Position numbers and translations under genes: made by a program
Assembly (NCBI GenBank): GCA_021292165.1
Contig: JAHFWL010001241.1
Span: 17,472 to 81,471, forward strand
From: Shinisaurus crocodilurus
Lineage: Eukaryota > Chordata > Lepidosauria > Squamata > Shinisauridae
Direction: 5' to 3'
Length of the DNA: 64,000 nucleotides
Notes under the pieces: model-generated
What the model saw: only the letters and a program-made list of their open reading frames with translations
The model's database searches: none
Told to the model about the DNA's origin: nothing
In this document: positions 55,249-64,000 of the stretch, in pieces
How the letters are laid out: each line of letters begins with the position of its first letter
Position numbering within the stretch: the first letter of the stretch is position 1

Positions 55249-55745
55249 TGAGAGGAGCACTCTTGAATGTTTATCCTCTCTCTCCCCCCCTCAACTAGAA
55301 ATGTCTTAAAAATGCATCTTTTCAGTCTTCATATTTGCCATCAAATGAAGGCCTTCAATTGTACTCAACTTTAGCATAAAGGAGGGCTTCTTGATGCCAT
55401 TTATTTTTAAAAGCAGCACAGCTCCCAAATACACCTTGATTGTGATTTAGAATCCAGGCTGTTTTTCTGATCCTAAAAGCTTATGGTCCAAAGGTTCTTA
55501 CCAGGGTCTAGAGGCACAGCAAGGCTATATAGCCCTACTGCTTCTAAAACTGTGATCCAGTAAAAGTTCTATGGCTGCCCTATGGCTAGAACTTCAAAGC
55601 TGCACTCAACCAGTTTCTACAAGGGATAGTTTGCAAAATTGCCTTAGCTGGTTCCTTACAGAAACTGTGGTACCCTTGACCCTGAAAGAGGATCCTTACT
55701 CAAAAGATGGTGGGCTTCAATAAACCACTACATTTTTGAGGTTGC
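55249..55745 (+). other. PSTPIP1: PSTPIP1 3' UTR (short form)
   Basis: Repeat-free sequence from the stop to the first AATAAA. Later AATAAA motifs at 56502 and 56516 would allow a longer form to about 56.54 kb. Confidence 0.65.
55719..55724 (+). terminator. Candidate PSTPIP1 polyadenylation signal (AATAAA)
   Basis: First canonical hexamer after the stop, followed within 35 bases by a T/GT-rich stretch (ccctttgtttttgtac). Confidence 0.6.
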
Positions 55746-56501
55746 CTCATCCCTTTGTTTTTGTACTAGTGCCTTCTTTCTTTCTCATGAATGGAACCAC
55801 AACATCTAGTTCAAACTCACTCTTTCCTTTCTTGCAATTATATATGCGAGATGAAGTGGAGGGACCTGTTATCGGAGCTACATTTAGTGACCAAATTCTC
55901 AGCTGCTGGGAATTGAAGTGGAATTACAGTTGTTCCGACAAGATACCAAGAATCTATCCCCACAACCACCATTTGGGATTCTAGCAGCTGGGAATGTGGA
56001 TGCAAATAGCAGGAAGCAAGTAGAAGACCCAAGAAATAATCGTGTGGTCTGTTCTGAATAACCCTTTTACAATACCACAGTAAGGTCCTTGGAGAGGTCC
56101 AAGGATTTCCTTCATTGCAAAAGGTTCTCTGTCGGCCCCATCCTATAATGCTTTGCTTTGAACACACTGGTGCCTGAAAGGGCTACCGTAATTAACACAC
56201 AGTATTAATCACACGGTAACTGCGTTTATCATCTGTTAACTAGCATGCACAAACCACTGGTCATCTTTGGTGAATCACAATAGGGACCATTGCTGGTCTT
56301 GTAACTTCATAGACATGTGTACAAGATAGAAAGTGAGGGTCTACTATCTTAAAGAGAATATTGACATACATGAGATTTAAATAAAACTTGCTTGAATTCC
56401 TTATTTCACTGATGAAAACATTAAATATTGGTTGAAATGTATTTTTAAAATGTAGCATTAAATAGTTAATTGCAGCCACATCATTTAACAGCATGCCCAA
56501 A

Positions 56502-56521
56502 AATAAAGAGATTGCAATAAA
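56502..56521 (+). terminator. Alternative PSTPIP1 polyadenylation signals
   Basis: Two AATAAA hexamers (56502-56507 and 56516-56521) followed by attgtgtcatttgc. They could serve a longer 3' UTR. Confidence 0.4.
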
Positions 56522-56539
56522 ACAGAATTGTGTCATTTG

Positions 56540-57055
56540 CTATTAAGCTCTCTTCTAGCAGCCTGGCTTATATCAGTCAATGCATCTTGTATTCCTTTTC
56601 TTCTGGCAAGCCTAGAGGCCTGGATCTTTTATAGCAAAGTCATAGGAACAAATGGCCCTTCAAGAACACAAGATCTTTGGGGGCTCCTCCAAGATATAAA
56701 GTAGAAATAATACAGTATCACCAAGACCTCAGTTCATTTTTGCAGGTGCTATTTCATAATTCTGTTGAGATTTAAACACATAACACATGGCATTTTTGCA
56801 ACTGATTCATAAGGGAAGCACACTCTGGTTTCTGCCATCAGCCAGGGGAACTAGGGGCACTGGGATGCTGAAGAAGGAAGGAGAAAGGATGCTCTAGCGT
56901 CATCCATTGGCCTAAGGAACAAGAGCCTCACTCAAGCAAGAACACGAGCAACATCAGCCTGGTCCAAAGTGCATTTAAATTCTTGATTATAGCTCACCGC
57001 CTTGCTTCTGGCCTTGAAAAACTGTTCTCCTTCCTCTTCCTTGACCCTCCACTCC
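56540..57055. other. Convergent intergenic region, no gene seen
   Basis: Lies between the ends of PSTPIP1 (+) and TSPAN3 (-). No exon or clear repeat. Confidence 0.5.
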
Positions 57056-57190
57056 CCTTTCCTTGTGTGCCTTGTCATTTTAGTTTGTAAGCCTGATGGC
57101 AGGGCCTGTCTCTTTTTTATTGATGTGAGCTGTTTAGGGAGGCAATTGTCTAAAAAGCAGGATAAAATGCAGTAAATAGTAAATAACTTG
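57056..57190 (+). mobile_element. LINE-type 3' tail fragment
   Basis: tgtaagcctgatggcagggc, then aaaagcaggataaaatgcag; an old trailer of a non-LTR element. Confidence 0.45.
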
Positions 57191-57734
57191 GGTTCGACTG
57201 CTAAACATTTTTAGGCATAGACTGTTGTAGTTTCTGACAGTGTTATGTCCATAAACTATTGAAGATGGAGAATGTATATAGCTTTGGCACCTATCAGAAT
57301 TTGCAAGATCGCCACTTTAAAAACAAAACACCCAAGCTGTAGATATTTTAAATGATCTGTTCTTTAGGGTCATAATAGTTATTATATGGACATTAATTTG
57401 AGCACTTATCACTTAAGTTGAAACGTCTCTTTTGTATCTCGCTAAGCCATTGTGTTGTAACATTCACAAAGAACCTACAAGACATCAATCGTAAATATTT
57501 TCTGCTACTTTATCTTAAATTTATCACCCCCCAAAAAAAGAAAACTGAAGTGAACATTTTGAACTTAAGAAAAAAAATTGTACCAACTCTAAATACCATT
57601 TGCACACTGTACAGAATGTCAAAACAACTAATTAAAAACATGTTTGAGTAGTAGTTTGGAAATGTAGGGGTTTTTAAAATTTTTTTTAAGAAGGTGACTA
57701 TGCCCATATCTTCAAACATCAGTGCAACTCACGA

Positions 57735-57930
57735 AAGGAAACGAAGACAGAGGGTTCAAATCCTCGACCATATAGCTTATTGGGTGCCCTTCGGCCAACA
57801 CCATCTGTCAACCTAACCTACTTCACACAGTTGTCGCAAGGATAAGATGTGGTAAAGAGAAGAATCATGTACACCACCTTTTTTCCTCGGAGGAAAGGTG
57901 GGATATAAATGTAATAAATATGTTTTTACA
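57735..57930 (+). mobile_element. tRNA-derived SINE (family A), old copy
   Basis: gggttcaaatcctcgacc (B-box-like), caacctaacctacttcacac and gaggaaaggtgggatataaa. Diverged, head lost. Confidence 0.7.
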
Positions 57931-60900
57931 GTACACAAACCTGTTGTAGCCATTAATCATGACCATCATTATAGTTTCCGATGCTCTTAATGCAGCACTT
58001 CCATAACATTTTGCGATATTTGGATTACCAGTGCCAATTTATCATCTGTTCAGCATTAAACTACCTTTTGACTTTTAAAACAGATACTTCCTTGCGATCT
58101 TGTATGAACCATACATATGCCACTCTTCAGAACAGCTGCAGACATTACAAACAAGTGCCAGATGCCTAGGCACTCTCTGCCCAATTAGTTGGCAAGCTTG
58201 CAATGCAAGAGACTCTTGAATAGGAAAGTCATGGTTGCATTTACATCTTTAAACCTGTGCACCTTCCCTATGCATGAATATACATCAACTCCCAAATGTG
58301 GAATCATTGTATAGACAGATGGCAGCTATTTCCTCTGTAATAAGTATAAACTTATCTGAGCGGCAGTCTGAAAGATTTTGTAAGCCACTTGTCACACACA
58401 TATTGTACCAGTAATCTTGTAAGATTGTTTTTTACAGACAGGGAAATTGGACAAATCACACACAGTTCTTGTCCCATGACCATCTAATATAGTTTTGGCC
58501 TGATTTCCCAGTGCTCAAGCATTCCGCAACATGCCTGATTCATGCAAACCACACATCCTGTGTCTTTAATTTATATTTGTTCCCTGTTCCACCCAAATTA
58601 TTGTAGGATGCCAAGAATGGAAGTGAAACTACGTGTGACTATTAGTGCTCCCTCCAGCTTACAACACTCTCAGGTGAATTCTAAAGTGCCAAAACCATTA
58701 TGTAAGGGGCCTCTCAAAATACAGACATCCCCCAGAATTGTGACCACAACACTCTATTAAACAGAGGACTACTGTATCTTACCAGCATTCATATACTTTT
58801 CTTTCCCACATTTCTTGTGCATATCACTTTATAACCAGTAGTGAGATATGCTGGAACACCACAAATGAAGCATTTGCAGTACAGATGTTACAGAGGTAAT
58901 TCTAATTAACACCCCGCTACTGAATTCCATAAACCATTGCAGAGAACCTTAGAAGTTTGTGAGAGCCAGTCTTGTTCTTTTTCTTCCTTAGGCGAATTTG
59001 CCACTGTCTTCATTTGCAATTCTGGGTATGCACCAACTCTTCCATCGGCACACACACACAAAAGTGTTCGATAATGGCTTTCTTCCTTTGTAATAACTGG
59101 GGTTTATTAGCCGATGAACTAAAAAAACCCCGACAATGCCACTGGTATCGCTTAATCCGTACTTCAGTAAAGACAAAAAAAGCCTCTGGCGTGGGTTCCT
59201 TTACAACTGGGAAGCTGGACCAAAAGAAAGCCGGTTTATTCAGGATTTTGTAATTTGATTTGACGGATGGCAGGGAGGGGAGTAGACTGCATGACAAAAG
59301 GTTCATGCTTTGGGTGATCCTTCCTCCTTCCCAGGGTTGCATAGACCAGCTGCATTCAGGCAATGAAGAATTTGGCTACAGGGAGCTGACAGAGCCAGTG
59401 CAGGAGCTTCTGGGAAAGTGGTGACCTTTAACCTTCTCCCAGTTAGCAACATTAAAGCGGGATCTTGCAATGGGCTGGGAGATGCGAGAAAAGCATTGCC
59501 TTTGAATGAGAAATGGCAGGTGCCTCAGATCTTGTCAAAAGCGTGTGGGGGGAGGGGGAAGTGAAGAAATACAGGGCCTGGGTGGCCACATTCAAGATGA
59601 GCACTAACTTTGATCTATGCTTCTTCAGAACTATTTTCTCCTTGAAGCTCATTGCTATTAGGAATCCCAGCATTTGGTTTGCTGTGATAGCTTTATTTTA
59701 ATAATTTGAATGCATAAAGCAAGTCATTCTTGCAGGCTCAGGGAAGGCAGATTCACACACTAATATTTTTAAAATAATCAAATTAAGCCACCATGGGACC
59801 CAGCTATACAAGGACTCATTCACCTGAACCTCTTCTGACATGATACAGGTGATCAAATGTCAGCAGTACTGTTCTTCCACTTACATAGGGAGAATGCAAG
59901 AGAATAAATGGACACGCCAGACATTAAAAATGTTAATACCCCAAACCAAGTGGGGAACATTCCAATCTCTCTAGACATTTGGTAACAGACTTGAAAAGTT
60001 GCCATGCTTCAGCAGGAAAAAAAAGTTCAAAATGGAGACTGCTGCTAGGTTAGAGTTCACATGTAGATGTGATGTTATCAGATGGGCAGAACAGAGTCTG
60101 GAAGAGGCTAGATTATGCCAGAAAGTAATTGTCCCTCCATAAGAGTTCATGTGCACGGTTCATCTTGCTTTACCTATTAGTTACCATTTGGAAGTGGGTC
60201 ACCACCATTCCAATTTGATCTTCTACCTTCTTCACTTGGCTGCATAATAATGGGACACATTGCTTAGCCTCTTGGCCTTAAATTTGCAATAGCACTTTTC
60301 CACCCTCTACTTCCATCTGTCCGAAAGACATATCTGCCAAATGAAGGTAACAGAACATTAGGACTTACCATGCTAAGTTCCTTTACTGCTGTAAATGGAG
60401 GATATCCTTGGAAGGGTTGCTCCTCCACCCGCTCCCACAAGCAGGATCATGCTAATTGGGCTGTCAAGTGCCCTCTTTTGTGAGACAGCAATCTACTTCC
60501 AGTTTCAGAAGGGATGTCTTGAGAACTGACCACCCTCTTCTTGGCTGATGGAATTGGCCTTACGCTGAGTGAGAAACTGACGTGGCTGCACCATTCCTGT
60601 TTGCTGAGGGCAAAAAGTCCACCCTGCACTCTCAGCAATAACCTATCAGATCTATTGGCGGAACTCAATGCAGGGAAGAGCCCTCGCTTGTAAGGGGAAG
60701 GGGAGAACTGTGGTGAACTGGCCCAGCCTCAGTCTCTGGGACTTCTACCTTCTCCTCTGCCTCAGGCAGCTTTTGGACCCTGCTCCTGTGGGAGACAGGA
60801 AGTGGACTCGCCCAGGTCTGCCTGCTCCAACAGGGAAGTCATGGCTGCCTGGGCTGACATAGAGCCTGCAGCGCTAAACACCTTGCCCTCCTACTTCTTT

Positions 60901-62351
60901 TTGAAGTGCCCTCCTGCAGAGGACAGCTCATATGAGGAATCTGGAGATAGGCTGGGACTATGACGGGAGTGAGGCTTTGTGGCTGGCAAGACTGAGGACC
61001 CATTTGTTGTACTTCATTGTTTTGCCTTTTCTGTTTTTGGGTGCCTCCCAGGGCTCTGATCAGTCACAGAAGGGGAGAGGAAAAGGAACAGCCGGAAAAT
61101 GAGAGATATAGAAGATGTTCAGAGGAGTTACAGCCAGGTTCCTGCTTCGGAGCTAGACAGGAATGAAACTGAAAGCAGGTTGCTCCCCCACATGGGAGGG
61201 GTACTTTGAAAGCCTAATTAGCATAGTTCCTATCAGAGCAAGTGGCAGGAGCAACCTACTGGAGGATATCCACCACTGGAGGGAAACATCATACCGAGCT
61301 GAGTTCTGGCCTATTAAGCTTATGCTACCATACATTTCGAGTTCAAAAGTGTTGATTGAAGAAGGAATAACAGACCTCATAGCAAATAGTTTACTATAGC
61401 CACACAGGTTATGGTCTCAATACCTGGAAAGCACTGTGAGAGCCAATGGCAAGATGCTTAATTACAGTGCACATTTATTTGACCAGTACCTCTTACTGAT
61501 GCACAGCACCTCAAGAATGACGTGCTGATAACAGAAATGTTAAGCATGGTTAGTTTTGAGGGAGAGGTTCAGAAGATTTATTTAATCAGATTTCCTATTT
61601 ACATTTCACTTTCACATACTACTTTGCTACTCTATGATAACAATTCACTCAGTACATGAACAGCCTCTTCATAGAAAAAAAAAAATGAAAATATTCATTA
61701 TAGAACAGTAGTGCATACATTATACTCCTGAAAAGCCAGCTTGTACACTAAAAGTTGGAAGGTTTGTTCATTTGAATTTAAGAAAGGCCAAGAGATGCAC
61801 TCATGTGATTCTAAAATTTTGGTTAGTAGTCATTTTGTAGTGTTCTGGACTTGACTTAATGTTTTAAAAAAAGACAGACACTGGTGAGAGGCAAGCAGCA
61901 AAAGAAGAAGGTAGGTCTTGCAAAGGTAGATGACTTCCTCCCTCATACAACTTTGGCCTATTATTCCACCCAGTGAAGAGCTGAAGAATTCTTCATGTAG
62001 GAATCAAATCAGTACAATGCCAAGCAATCAACTTACCTTGTTTCAGCATACCACTACCTTTCTTGTCAAGTTGCCTTGTTTATGTAAGTGGTTCCAAAAG
62101 AGTGTTTACTTGATTACTAACATGAACAGATATGTGGAAAGCTGGCTAAAATAGTAAGGGGGGGATTACAGTAATATGGGGGGGTATCAAAAGTCAAGCC
62201 TTTGCCCATCACCAGTGTATACGCTAGCTGTCCCAGTTTATGAAAGGCGTGCTTCTGCCAAGTCGAAGTCAAGACAACTGCTGCAGCTGACCTGGCCAAG
62301 CCACCTTCCAAGCAGGGAAAATGGAGTTCAAGCTTCAGTTTGCAGCTTCTT
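57931..62351 (-). other. TSPAN3: Presumed TSPAN3 3' UTR and downstream flank
   Basis: Mostly unique sequence almost free of the repeats that fill the rest of the window, as expected for a long 3' UTR. Minus-strand AATAAA signals occur at 61577-61582, 61474-61479, 59692-59697, 59235-59240 and 59103-59108. Which one is used cannot be told from sequence. No other gene is supported. Confidence 0.45.

Positions 62352-64000
<1,649 letters not shown>

Overview
The window is vertebrate nuclear DNA, most likely from a squamate reptile (lizard). The evidence is the intron-rich gene structure plus a dense, typically reptilian repeat load: CR1 and L2-like LINEs, two tRNA-derived SINE families, a 5S rRNA-derived SINE, many hAT-type MITEs and one Tc1-type MITE. 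The species cannot be named from the sequence alone.

Three protein-coding genes are supported, in the order and orientation I recall for human 15q24: RCN2 (+), PSTPIP1 (+), TSPAN3 (-). The left end (177-329) is the last coding exon of RCN2, an ER calcium-binding EF-hand protein, followed by its 3' UTR. PSTPIP1 is complete: 15 coding exons between 8124 and 55248, all with GT/AG junctions and a continuous reading frame, give a 409-residue F-BAR plus SH3 adaptor. The right end (62352-62444, minus strand) is the last coding exon of the tetraspanin gene TSPAN3, convergent with PSTPIP1.

Region by region: 330-8.1 kb is the RCN2 3' UTR and a repeat-rich intergenic stretch ending in a CpG-dense segment (about 7.22-7.50 kb) near the PSTPIP1 start. 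Introns 1 (13.4 kb) and 3 (15 kb) of PSTPIP1 hold most of the mobile elements. Exons 5-15 are compact (42.4-55.2 kb) and carry the F-BAR core, the PTP-PEST-binding segment, the linker and the SH3 domain. From 55.25 to 62.35 kb lie the PSTPIP1 3' UTR and a mostly unique stretch that probably includes the TSPAN3 3' UTR. The last 1.5 kb is TSPAN3 intron.

The most interesting content is in the repeats. A 5S rRNA-derived SINE has its 3' tail shared with the CR1 LINEs of the same window (five near-complete copies and one fragment). A family of near-perfect palindromic hAT MITEs has 8-bp target duplications that nearly all read NNNTANNN, and its arms carry a ZNF143/THAP11-like motif. Several nested insertions give a relative chronology, including two different MITEs inserted at the same octamer of the same SINE.
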